Translations under genes and position numbers: made by a program | The notes under the pieces: generated by a model | Database searches by the model: none | The model's input: the letters and a program-made list of their open reading frames with translations, nothing else | Told to the model about the DNA's origin: nothing | Shown here: piece by piece, positions 44,109 to 52,777 of the stretch | Numbering within the stretch: position 1 is the stretch's first letter | Layout: every line of letters begins with the position of its first letter | Assembly: GCA_900541855.1 (NCBI GenBank) | Contig: UQLD01000004.1 | Coordinates: 50,173 to 114,172 of the forward strand | Length of the DNA stretch: 64,000 bases | Direction: 5' to 3' | Origin: an uncultured Collinsella sp. | Lineage (GTDB): Bacteria; Actinomycetota; Coriobacteriia; Coriobacteriales; Coriobacteriaceae

Positions 44109-45146
44109 ATGGATCTGCCGATCGTCCTGTCCCATAAGACTGCCTGGCTGTACCACAACGTGGCGCGCCCGTCCGAGCCGCTCTCGCGAGCAAGCAGTCT
44201 ATACGATGAGGACTCGCTTGCCAACGAGGGGGAGCCGACCGCGAGCCTGCCCAAATTGGGACTCGATGCCAAGGGACTGAGGGCTTCAACGGCAGTTGGG
44301 ATCGTTACCGACTATCTGGTTTCGCTTGGTATTCCACGAGAAGAGCTCGATCATATCGACACGCTCGTCAACTTCGATTTTGAGCGCTCGACACCGGCTG
44401 GATTCAGGTGCCACGTGTTTGGAGCGCCGGTACCTTCAGACCATCTTATCGAGGTGGCAGAGGGCCTTCTGGTGGTTGATGAGGTCATGTGTTTTGTCCA
44501 AGCGGGTTCGTGGATGAGCGAGCCCGAGCAGCTGGAATATGGCTACGAAATCTGCGCCCGATACCATTTGAATCATCTGTCGACAGGCGATTATATCGAG
44601 ATGGGTCAGAGGTATACCGTTGCCGACTTGATTGCCTATTGCAATGAGAACCGATCTCGTCAGGGGGCTATACGCGCGGCCGCCGTGCTCAAGCGCGTGC
44701 ACGATGGCGCGCGGTCGCCCATGGAGACGGCCACCGCAATCATGGTTGTAGCAAAACGTTCCCAGGGCGGGCTGGGATACGCCAAGATCGAGCTCAACCA
44801 TCGGGTCAATGTTCCCAACGAGTTCAAATATCTCGCAAAGGCCGGGTATTTCGAGATCGATGTATATGCGCCTGCAAGCGGTACAGGGATTGAATACAAC
44901 GGCTCGGACCATCTTGATAAACAGCGCAGCGCGTCGGATGCGGAGCGTATGACCGTGCTGAGCGCGCTGGGCTTTAGGATGATCGTCCTCACCGGGACTC
45001 AGTTTGCCCACCAGCTGCAATTGCACCGGGCGATGAACGCCATCGCGCTCGCTATGGGCCTTAAGTGCGACCGAAGCGAAGCGTTCCAGAAACGTCAAAA
45101 CGACCTGCGAGAATTCGTGATTCGACACTGGGACGGCGGCCTTTAG
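44109..45146 (+). CDS. Protein with DUF559/Vsr-like nuclease C-terminal domain
   Basis: 345 residues. The N-terminal two thirds are unrecognised (possible winged-helix region near 185-225). The C-terminal part has the pattern of restriction-endonuclease-like DUF559/Vsr domains: YFEIDVYAPASGTGIEYNGSDH, then DAERMTVLSALGFRMIVLTGTQF. Candidate catalytic residues are the Asp and Glu of these strands. There is no signal peptide. Proteins of this type are common singletons in actinobacteria; a role in DNA cleavage or defence is possible but untested. GGAGGG precedes the ATG. The gene is flanked on both sides by copies of the same 65-bp palindrome. Confidence 0.65.
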   Translation: MDLPIVLSHKTAWLYHNVARPSEPLSRASSLYDEDSLANEGEPTASLPKLGLDAKGLRASTAVGIVTDYLVSLGIPREELDHIDTLVNFDFERSTPAGFRCHVFGAPVPSDHLIEVAEGLLVVDEVMCFVQAGSWMSEPEQLEYGYEICARYHLNHLSTGDYIEMGQRYTVADLIAYCNENRSRQGAIRAAAVLKRVHDGARSPMETATAIMVVAKRSQGGLGYAKIELNHRVNVPNEFKYLAKAGYFEIDVYAPASGTGIEYNGSDHLDKQRSASDAERMTVLSALGFRMIVLTGTQFAHQLQLHRAMNAIALAMGLKCDRSEAFQKRQNDLREFVIRHWDGGL

Positions 45147-45184
45147 GGGCGTTTTGGTCCTTCTACGGGGTGCCGTGGGCAGGC

Positions 45185-45249
45185 AAGCCATCACAACATT
45201 CGACGTTTATCGCCAAAAACGGGAAAAGCATCGAATGTTGTGATGGTTT
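45185..45249. repeat. 65-bp palindrome, copy 2
   Basis: AGCCATCACAACATTCGA arm and perfect right arm TCGAATGTTGTGATGGTTT. Centre nearly identical to copy 1 (GCCAAAAACGGGAAAAGCA versus GCCAAAATCGGGAAAAGCA). Confidence 0.85.
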
Positions 45250-45381
45250 GTATGCTGAGGATGGGCTTGGGAAGCCGGTCTTGCTCGAAGCGACCTGTCC
45301 TGTCGTACGGGTGTCGGCGTGATTCTCTCGTGGGGTATTATGTTTTCCGAAGAATAAAACGCCGCGTGAGGGGAGGGCTGC

Positions 45382-46437
45382 GTGGACGGGCACGTGCAAC
45401 ATGACGGCTTTGGCCGCGACATCAACTACCTGCGCATTGCCGTTACCGACAAGTGCAATTTCCGCTGCATCTATTGCATGCCGGCCGATGGCGTGGTGCC
45501 CCGTGCACACGACGAGCTGCTCAGTGCCGAGGAAATCGCCCGCTTTGTGCGCTTGGTGGCGGGGGAGGGCATTCGCCGGGTGCGCTTGACGGGTGGCGAG
45601 CCGCTGGTCAGCCGCCGTATCATCCCGCTCATTCGTGACATCCGCGCGATTCCGCAGATCGAGGACATCTCGCTCACCACCAACGGCGCCTTGCTGCCCA
45701 AGCTGGCGCCGCAGCTCAAAGATGCCGGACTTAACCGCGTCAACATCTCGCTCGACACGCTCGACCCTACGCTGTTTGGAAAAATCACGCGCCTGGGTCG
45801 ACTCGAACAGACCATGGCTGGCATCGACGCGGCGCTGGCTTGGGGCTTTGAGCCCGTTAAGGTCAACTGCGTTGTTGTGCGCCGGCTCAACCAGGATGTG
45901 GCGGCCCTCGCACGGCTGACCGTCGACCGCCCCATCCACCTGCGCTTTATCGAATACATGCCCATCGGCGACGAGCACACGAGCTCGCATTGTGCCGTAG
46001 ACCCTCACGCGCCCGCGCTCAATCCCGAGCTGTGGGACGCGAGCGACACCGTGCCGAGTGACGAGCTGCGGGCGCGCATCAATGCCGGGGCAGCCGCGGC
46101 GGGGCTGGGCGAGCTCGAGCCGCTCGACATCAACGACGCTCCTGCCGGCGCGGGCCCTGCGCGCTATTGGCACTTTCCTGGCGCGACGGGAACGGTCGGT
46201 TTCATTAGCGCCATGTCCAACCATTTTTGTGCGAATTGCAACCGTCTGCGCCTGACGGCCGATGGCAACGTGCGTCCGTGCCTGTTCAGTGATGCCGAGT
46301 ATTCGGTGCGCGACGCCCTGCGCCGTGGTGATGATATGCAGGTACTTTCGATTTGGCGCGATGCCGTGGCCCACAAACCGCAGGAACACGCGATAATTGA
46401 GGGCACGCAACGATTTATGTCCCAAATCGGAGGATGA
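45382..46437 (+). CDS. moaA: GTP 3',8-cyclase MoaA
   Basis: 351 residues from a GTG start. Radical-SAM motif Cys25-Cys29-Cys32 in TDKCNFRCIYCMP, GGEPLV near 75, and the C-terminal second [4Fe-4S] motif CANCNRLRLTADG...CLF. With MoaC it makes cyclic pyranopterin monophosphate, the first step of molybdenum cofactor synthesis. The moaC-mobB gene starts four bases after its stop, so the two form an operon. Confidence 0.93.
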   Translation: MDGHVQHDGFGRDINYLRIAVTDKCNFRCIYCMPADGVVPRAHDELLSAEEIARFVRLVAGEGIRRVRLTGGEPLVSRRIIPLIRDIRAIPQIEDISLTTNGALLPKLAPQLKDAGLNRVNISLDTLDPTLFGKITRLGRLEQTMAGIDAALAWGFEPVKVNCVVVRRLNQDVAALARLTVDRPIHLRFIEYMPIGDEHTSSHCAVDPHAPALNPELWDASDTVPSDELRARINAGAAAAGLGELEPLDINDAPAGAGPARYWHFPGATGTVGFISAMSNHFCANCNRLRLTADGNVRPCLFSDAEYSVRDALRRGDDMQVLSIWRDAVAHKPQEHAIIEGTQRFMSQIGG

Positions 46438-46441
46438 TCAT

Positions 46442-47749
46442 ATGGCCAAGAGCAGGTACGCCGATGCCACCAAGGCCGCTCGCAGGGCCGCGATGTCTGC
46501 CCACAAAGGCACGGCTGCGGCGAATGCTGGTAACGCCGACGCGTCCGCACAGCCGACTGCCAGTGCTGCCACCGAGCCCGCCCGCGACGCCCGTCGCGAC
46601 GAGCTGACGCATGTGGACGCCAAAGGCGAGGTACGCATGGTCGACGTGTCCGACAAGGCCGAGACCCATCGCATCGCCATCGCCGAGGGCACTATCCTCA
46701 TGCATCCCGAGACACAGGCCATGGTGCTGCAGGACCGCGCCAAAAAGGGCGATGTGCTCGCCTGCGCGCGCGTGGCGGGCATCATGGCCATCAAGCGCAC
46801 GAGCGACATCATCCCCATGTGCCATCCGCTGCTCATTACCAAGAGCAAGTGCGACATTGCGCCCATCGCTCCGGCGGGGACGCCGGCCGAGGACGTGCCC
46901 GAGGGCTGGGCGCCGGCGCGCGCGGACGGGCAGGTTGGCTTTCACGTACTGGTTACGGCCGGCGTGACTGGCAAGACGGGTATTGAGATGGAGGCCCTGA
47001 CCGGCGCGAGTGCTGCGTGTCTGACCATTTACGACATGTGCAAGGCGGTCGATCGCGGCATGGAGATCGTCGACGTGCGCCTGCTGCACAAGGAGGGCGG
47101 CCGCTCGGGCGTATGGGACCGCGCAGAGCGTCAGGCCGCTGCTGTTGAGTCCGTGGCCGCTGACGGCGCCGCGCCCGCGAGCGCACCCGTCGCCGTCGCG
47201 CCCGCAGCTCCGACACCGGCCGTCCCCGCGATTGCGTTTATCGGCTACCAAAACTCGGGCAAGACCACGCTCGTCGAGAAGGTTATCGCCGAGCTCACCC
47301 GCCGCGGTCTGCGCGTGGGTTCGCTCAAGCATCATGGGCACCACGGCTTTGATATCGATGTGCCTGCTAAGGATACGTGGCGCCATCACCAAGCCGGATC
47401 CAAGCACGTGGGACTCATCTGCGCCACGCGCTGGGCGGAATACGCCGACACGCGCGAGGAGGACGAGATGCCCGCGCGCGAGCTGCTGTCGCGCTACAAC
47501 GATGTCGACGTGGTGATCATCGAGGGCTACAAGACCGAGGGCTTCGACAACATCGTGGTCGCGCGCTCCGGTGTCGACCGTCTGCGCGGCAAGAGCTCGC
47601 TCGACCTGGTCGACGGTCACACGCTGGCCCTTGCCTGCAACGAAGCCCTGGCGCGTCAGGCCTTCGACGCCGGCTTTGCGACCCGAGCCATCAACATCAA
47701 CGACGCCCGAGCCATCTGCGATCTTATCCAAGACCACCTTCAGGCTTGA
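46442..47749 (+). CDS. moaC: MoaC-MobB fusion protein (molybdenum cofactor synthesis)
   Basis: 435 residues. After an Ala-rich basic N-terminus (1-50), residues 56-225 are MoaC, with MCHPLL at 126-131, MEALTGASAACLTIYDMCKA at 183-202 and GGRSG near 220. An Ala/Pro linker (226-262) leads to a MobB GTPase domain with Walker A GYQNSGKTT (268-276), VGSLKHHGH and EGYKTEGF. MoaC makes cyclic pyranopterin; MobB assists later dinucleotide addition or delivery. The two are usually separate. GGAGGATGATCAT precedes the ATG at 46442. Confidence 0.92.
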   Translation: MAKSRYADATKAARRAAMSAHKGTAAANAGNADASAQPTASAATEPARDARRDELTHVDAKGEVRMVDVSDKAETHRIAIAEGTILMHPETQAMVLQDRAKKGDVLACARVAGIMAIKRTSDIIPMCHPLLITKSKCDIAPIAPAGTPAEDVPEGWAPARADGQVGFHVLVTAGVTGKTGIEMEALTGASAACLTIYDMCKAVDRGMEIVDVRLLHKEGGRSGVWDRAERQAAAVESVAADGAAPASAPVAVAPAAPTPAVPAIAFIGYQNSGKTTLVEKVIAELTRRGLRVGSLKHHGHHGFDIDVPAKDTWRHHQAGSKHVGLICATRWAEYADTREEDEMPARELLSRYNDVDVVIIEGYKTEGFDNIVVARSGVDRLRGKSSLDLVDGHTLALACNEALARQAFDAGFATRAININDARAICDLIQDHLQA

Positions 47750-47928
47750 CGCTGCGCCGGCCCCAAGCACCCCATCTCGCCCCTCAAGCCGTCGCTCGCG
47801 TACCAAAGTACGCGTCGCTCCTCTTTCGGGGCGACCTGGGGCACTTGGAACCGGCTCGCTGCGTTGCCATAACATGCCAAATAGGGACAGGTTTGTTTTG
47901 GCAGGTTTTATCTGGGCAAACGTCACTT

Positions 47929-47961
47929 CCACCACAAAGGGGACAGGTACCTTTGTGGTGG
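47929..47961. repeat. GGGGACAGGCAC palindrome, copy 2
   Basis: CCACCACAAAGG / CCTTTGTGGTGG arms around GGACAGGTA. It sits in the 455-bp gap 47750-48204, which holds three repeats and no gene. Confidence 0.78.
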
Positions 47962-47978
47962 ATTTTGCTTTGCAGTAA

Positions 47979-48043
47979 AAACCATCACAACATTCGATGA
48001 AAATCGCGATTTTGCCGAAAAACGTCGAATGTTGTGATGGTTT
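47979..48043. repeat. 65-bp palindrome, copy 3
   Basis: Perfect 19-bp arms; the centre differs from copies 1-2 (TGAAAATCGCGATTTTGCCG) but resembles copy 4. Confidence 0.85.
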
Positions 48044-48075
48044 GCGCTGCGGGACAGGCCACCCTTCGGGTCCGG

Positions 48076-48109
48076 TCACCACAAGGGGGCCCAGGCACCT
48101 TTGTGGTGG
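48076..48109. repeat. GGGGACAGGCAC palindrome, copy 3
   Basis: TCACCACAAGGGGGCCCAGG and CACCTTTGTGGTGG, slightly diverged from copies 1 and 2. Confidence 0.72.
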
Positions 48110-48204
48110 TTTTTGCTTTGACGGGCCGCGCCTGCGCCTTGGTATACCATGTACGCCGTTCACGAATACACCCCACACCGCCGCACAACCCAGAAAGGCC
48201 CCCC

Positions 48205-49026
48205 ATGGACGCCACCTTCAGCCACATTAAAGCCGTACTCTGCGATATCGACGGCACGCTGCTCACGAGCCAGCACACGGTGTCCCCGCGCACCGTGGCG
48301 GCGATTCGTGCCCTGCGCGAGCGCGGCGTACTCTTTGGCCTGTGCACCGGGCGCGACGCCCGCGCGACCGAGGCCATGTACGAGCTCTGGGGCATCGAAG
48401 GCCTGGTAGACGTGATGGTGGGCTGCGGTGGCGCCGAGGTCATCGACCGCGCGCATGACATCAACGAGCTGAGTTATCCGCTGCCGGGCGAGACCATCGC
48501 GCGCATTTGCAAGCACATGGCGGACCTTCCAGCAACGCCCGTCTGCCCCCGAGACGGCGTGTTCTACGTGCCCGAGAGCAACGCGTGCGTCGAGCACCTG
48601 TCGCGCGTCGACGGCGTGCCCTACCAGGTGGTCGATTTTGCCGAGTTTTTGCGCGAGGCGCAGCCCAAGGTGATGTTTACCATGGCGCCCGAGGTGATGC
48701 CGCAGGTCATCGAACGGGCGTCGACGTTCGCCGACGACACCGTTAAGGCGGCTGCTCTACAGACCACGCAGCGACTCTACGAGTTCATGGATCCGCGCGT
48801 GTCCAAGACGCGCGGCCTTGTGCGCGTGGCGGAGCTCAACGACATGGAGCTCGAGAACATTTGCGTGTTTGGCGATGCCGATAACGACACCTGCATGGTG
48901 GCCGACGCCGGCGTGGGCGTGGCCATGGCAAACGGCAGCGACGCCACCCGCGCCGCAGCTGATTTTGTAACCGCGAGCAACGACAAAGACGGCATCGCGA
49001 TCTTTATCGAGGAGCATCTGCTGTAG
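48205..49026 (+). CDS. Cof-type HAD hydrolase
   Basis: 273 residues of HAD subfamily IIB: motif I CDIDGTLLTS (nucleophile Asp14-x-Asp16), motif II CTGRD, motif III Lys in the SKTRGL region, and motif IV FGDADNDTCM. Such enzymes dephosphorylate sugar phosphates, nucleotides or cofactors; substrate is not predictable. The ATG at 48205 follows AGAAAGG; longer frames run into palindromic repeats and are rejected. Confidence 0.87.
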   Translation: MDATFSHIKAVLCDIDGTLLTSQHTVSPRTVAAIRALRERGVLFGLCTGRDARATEAMYELWGIEGLVDVMVGCGGAEVIDRAHDINELSYPLPGETIARICKHMADLPATPVCPRDGVFYVPESNACVEHLSRVDGVPYQVVDFAEFLREAQPKVMFTMAPEVMPQVIERASTFADDTVKAAALQTTQRLYEFMDPRVSKTRGLVRVAELNDMELENICVFGDADNDTCMVADAGVGVAMANGSDATRAAADFVTASNDKDGIAIFIEEHLL

Positions 49027-49038
49027 CGCCGGGGGAGA

Positions 49039-49074
49039 ACCGCCACAATGGGGATAGGCGCCTTTGCGGTGGCC
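49039..49074. repeat. GGGGACAGGCAC palindrome, copy 4 (diverged)
   Basis: ACCGCCACAATGGGGATAGG and CGCCTTTGCGGTGGCC; arm changes on one side are matched on the other (CCGCCA with TGCGG), which keeps the hairpin. Confidence 0.7.
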
Positions 49075-49531
49075 TCAGGCGATTTGGGCGAGTTGATGCC
49101 TGCAATCTGCGCGCAAATACCAATATGGTTGTCTGAACATTACGCTTCTGACTACCGATGAGTTAAAGATATTCTCATCAGTTTGGTAGGGTATTTCTCC
49201 CGGTAAATGACCTACAGCTCATGGTCAATTTTCGACTGTTTACAGGATGTTTACTCTTGAGCAAAATGTTGTGCAAATAAATCTAATGCCATTAAAAAAT
49301 GATGGGCAACTAAATTACCAGTAGAAACAAAAAATAGATAGCGAATAAACGAAGGTAAATCTGAGCAAATGTCAAGAGAATTGACAATTCGCTACAAAAC
49401 TATCGGTTTATTTGCCCAGATGTTCAAACAATCGTTAGAATAGTCATTACTAAGCGTGCGCAATTTCAGGTTGCGCAGATACGTTTGATAGTGAAAGAGC
49501 AAGATCGCGGTCTCTTGGGGAGGAGACATCG
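49075..49531 (+). promoter_or_regulatory. AT-rich leader of the pilus locus
   Basis: About 450 bp far more AT-rich than its surroundings, with no gene. It should hold the pilus promoter and regulatory sites. A GCGCAA/TTGCGC hairpin (about 49457-49477) lies 55 bp before the start codon. TTGACA at about 49391 is a possible -35 hexamer, but the matching -10 is not clear. Confidence 0.5.
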
Positions 49532-52500
49532 ATGAAAGCAAATTCAGACAAATCTAAACAGAGTAATAAAGCGACGCGCCGTGTACTGGCAGGCGTTTTG
49601 TGCGGAGCCTCCGTTTTGAGCCTGGTACTGTCGCTCGTCATGCCCCCGATCTCGCAGGCCATTGCCAACGATGACCAGGCAGCTCCTACCGAGGAAACTG
49701 TGATGGGGGGGGGTTCCTCAAGTGAGTCCGCTGCTGTAGATAACACCAGCGAGGATGCCGAAAACCAGAATAGCGCCGCCACCTCTGCGAACGCGGCTAC
49801 TACTGTGAACAAGGGCATCTACAAGCCCACGTCTATCGGTATCGGTACGAATATCGATATCTCCACCCCCGATCCCGGCGTGGCCACCTACGTCGGCCGC
49901 GACATGTACATCGGTGGTAAGCCGAACAAAACTAGCACTCTTGATGCGAATAACGCCCCCACCGGCTCATATGCCGCTGAGGCGGAGGGCCTTACCGTGG
50001 TCCACGGCAAACTGGCCATGAATCCTATCAAGGAGAGTTGGGGCGGCCAGGGCTTCCGTTTCGGCACCGTTGGTTTTGGATCGCAGTTTCGTCCCAGGGA
50101 GGGAAGCACGGTGCTTGCGGTCGCCGGCATAAACAGCTTGATTGAGAACATGAATACCGGTCAGGGAACGACCTCAGATACTGCGACGGTTGGTGCTTGG
50201 ACCAAGGGTGCTTGGGTCGGCAAGGCGATAAAGACTGACTCCCACCCTGGCTATGACTATACCGCGCAGATCGCCGGTCCCATTACCTATTCCTATTGGG
50301 ATTCGAATGCTAACAACGGGCGCCAGTCTGTCGTGAAAAAGCAAGGTAATTGGTTCGAGGGCTCGGATGCTCTGAAGAGCGACCTGTTCAATCAAAATGT
50401 TGATTTGACTAATGTTAACGGTAACGATTATTCGAGCTACAACGGTGCAGATGGATACCTCTCGAAGCTATCGAAACAGCTCGCCTCGTTTGCAAATACC
50501 GGCACAGTTACGGATGGTTCCGCAATTAGCGACAACAGCTACGCAATCAACAAGTACGATAACAAGGGAACAAGCTATACACTCACTTTCGATGGTAGTG
50601 AGAAGTCTGTTTCCGGTGCGCTTGATACCGGAATCCCGAACAATACGATTCGCAACACCGAGCGACTCATCACCTTTACCGGCGATGGAACTTCTAAGCA
50701 ACAGGTCTTCACCATCGCCGGTTCCGAGCTCTCCAACTTGAAGGATGGCGTCTACTACCGCGGCGTCGACTTTAAGTTCACCAATGTCCCCGAAGGCGCA
50801 TCCATTGTCGTGAACGTTACAGGTACTGATCCTGTCGAGTTCCACAACGGCTGGCGCTTCTGGTGGGGCAATGATGAAATATCTCGTGGTTACGAGAAAC
50901 AGTACGCCGGTCAAGACCTTGGCGTGAAATACTCGCTGGCCTCCCAGTCCATCATGTGGAACTTCGTGGATACCACCAGCCTTACCATTCGCGGCGGCAT
51001 TGCAGGTGAGGGTCGAGAGGACTGGGACGGCAAGGACGGCAAGTGGACCGACGATGACCCCGCCGCTGCTATGCTCGGATCGATTCTCGTTCCCAACGGA
51101 AGCTTCGACGACCATGTGACCACCAACGGTCGTGTGTACGTGGGCGAAGACTTCATGATGAACAACCCTAACGCCGCGTACGACTTCGGAAATAATCTCG
51201 AGGGTAAATCGGCTTCCGTCATCGATATGGATCAGGAGCGTCACAATTTTCCGTGGTCCGGGTCGTATACACCGGACGGCTCTGCCATTGCGTGGAGCAA
51301 GGTCGACGCTGCGGACGGCATGACGCCGCTTTCTGGTTCCTCGTGGACGATATACGGCACTGTCGATGATGCCAAGAATGAAACGTATCCCATCGTTACG
51401 GTAACGGATGGCGGTGCCAATGATTACTCTTCGGATGATGGCGAGCTTCAGTTCAACTATTTGAATCAGAAGGCCAAAATTGGCGATCCCAACGATAAAG
51501 ACTACTTCACGTACTACATTCGCGAGGTCAAGGCGCCGGCTGGTTATCAGAAGTCGGACACCATCTACTACGCAACCATGAACAACACCGGCGAGCAGGT
51601 GAACTATGTTCAGGGTCATGTGGACACGGTGAACGGAAATAAGCTCGTTTCATTCGATGATTCCAACACCACGGGCGCCATCTCCAACACCAAGATCACC
51701 GGTACGGTGTCTTGGACCAAGGTTGAGGAGAGCGACACGGGACACACTCCTTTGGCTGGTTCCGAGTGGGCGCTTACCAAGGTAAAGGATGCCGATGGTG
51801 CCGAAATTCCGGACGCTGCATCCCTGACTGTGATTGATAACGATACGAATGCGGAAGCTGTCAGCAACAAGTGGGCAGATTCTGATCCCGCCGATGGCAA
51901 GTTCAAGCTCGAGGGTCTGCTGCCGGGCACGTACACGCTCACGGAGACCCAGGCGCCGTTTGGCTACGAGCTGAACCAGACAACCTACGAGTTCACGGTG
52001 TCCAAGGCGGACGGTTCCATTGCGTGGACCGAGGGAAAGAAACCGAGCATTGTTGAGGGCACTACGTACATCTCCGATTCTCTCACCACCACGTCCGTGG
52101 AAATCCCGGTGACTAAGTCCGTCCGTAATACGGACTGGCCGAAGGATTCCAGCGGGAAATACGTTGCGTTCGACTTCAACATCGAGGCTGCGGGGGATTA
52201 CGCAACCAACGTGCCCATTCCTAACCCGGCAGACCTCTCCATTGCACCCGCAGCAGGGGAGACCGACGCCGCCAAGCCCAACAACATCACGGCGACCTTT
52301 GGCGCCATGACGTTCAACAAGTCGCACCTGTCCGATACCCCCGGTACGGCGCGTGACTACGCCAGGACCTACACCTACACGGTGAAGGAGGTCGCGCCTA
52401 CCACCGGTGCCATCGATAAGCTCCGCTACTCCAAGGCCGAGTACCAGGTTGCCGTCACGGTGAAGGCCGTCATGAATGAGACCACTGGCAAGTACACCGG

Positions 52501-52777
52501 TCTTACCACCTCTACCACCGTTACGCAGATGAAGGACGACATGGGCAACACCCTTGGCGAGAACGGGCAGGGCGTCGTGGTTGAACCCTCCGCCGCCGCG
52601 CCCGACGCCATTCCCGCCTCCACCTTCACCAACACCTACTCCACCTCTTTGCCCCTTTCTGGTATGTCGGGCGTCACTCTGACGTACCTTGCCGGCGCGG
52701 CGGTGCTTTGCGCTGCTGCGGTCTGGATGCACATTCGTCGCAAGGCGAATGCGAAGGGAGGTAAGCGTCGTGAATAA
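49532..52777 (+). CDS. Large sortase-anchored pilus tip adhesin, with in-frame poly-G tract
   Basis: 1081 residues. An N-terminal signal peptide (about 1-47), a Ser/Ala/Asn-rich linker (48-90), and a large head (about 95-590) without catalytic motifs, possibly of the choice-of-anchor A or adhesin type. It is followed by two or three Cna_B-like repeats with E-box motifs (YYIREVKAPAGY; YTLTETQAPFGYE), a longer beta domain, and a cell-wall sorting signal LPLSG, hydrophobic helix and RRKANAKGGKRRE tail. Codons 58-61 contain nine consecutive G. Either one fewer or one more G gives a stop within about a dozen codons. GGGGAGGAG precedes the ATG. Next pilin gene overlaps its end by eight bases. Confidence 0.85.
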   Translation: MKANSDKSKQSNKATRRVLAGVLCGASVLSLVLSLVMPPISQAIANDDQAAPTEETVMGGGSSSESAAVDNTSEDAENQNSAATSANAATTVNKGIYKPTSIGIGTNIDISTPDPGVATYVGRDMYIGGKPNKTSTLDANNAPTGSYAAEAEGLTVVHGKLAMNPIKESWGGQGFRFGTVGFGSQFRPREGSTVLAVAGINSLIENMNTGQGTTSDTATVGAWTKGAWVGKAIKTDSHPGYDYTAQIAGPITYSYWDSNANNGRQSVVKKQGNWFEGSDALKSDLFNQNVDLTNVNGNDYSSYNGADGYLSKLSKQLASFANTGTVTDGSAISDNSYAINKYDNKGTSYTLTFDGSEKSVSGALDTGIPNNTIRNTERLITFTGDGTSKQQVFTIAGSELSNLKDGVYYRGVDFKFTNVPEGASIVVNVTGTDPVEFHNGWRFWWGNDEISRGYEKQYAGQDLGVKYSLASQSIMWNFVDTTSLTIRGGIAGEGREDWDGKDGKWTDDDPAAAMLGSILVPNGSFDDHVTTNGRVYVGEDFMMNNPNAAYDFGNNLEGKSASVIDMDQERHNFPWSGSYTPDGSAIAWSKVDAADGMTPLSGSSWTIYGTVDDAKNETYPIVTVTDGGANDYSSDDGELQFNYLNQKAKIGDPNDKDYFTYYIREVKAPAGYQKSDTIYYATMNNTGEQVNYVQGHVDTVNGNKLVSFDDSNTTGAISNTKITGTVSWTKVEESDTGHTPLAGSEWALTKVKDADGAEIPDAASLTVIDNDTNAEAVSNKWADSDPADGKFKLEGLLPGTYTLTETQAPFGYELNQTTYEFTVSKADGSIAWTEGKKPSIVEGTTYISDSLTTTSVEIPVTKSVRNTDWPKDSSGKYVAFDFNIEAAGDYATNVPIPNPADLSIAPAAGETDAAKPNNITATFGAMTFNKSHLSDTPGTARDYARTYTYTVKEVAPTTGAIDKLRYSKAEYQVAVTVKAVMNETTGKYTGLTTSTTVTQMKDDMGNTLGENGQGVVVEPSAAAPDAIPASTFTNTYSTSLPLSGMSGVTLTYLAGAAVLCAAAVWMHIRRKANAKGGKRRE
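49705..49713 (+). repeat. Nine-G homopolymer, candidate phase-variation switch
   Basis: Nine G in a row (including the G of Met58) just after the signal peptide of the adhesin. With nine, the frame is open. With eight, it reads GVPQVSPLL-stop; with ten, GFLK-stop. Confidence 0.85.
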
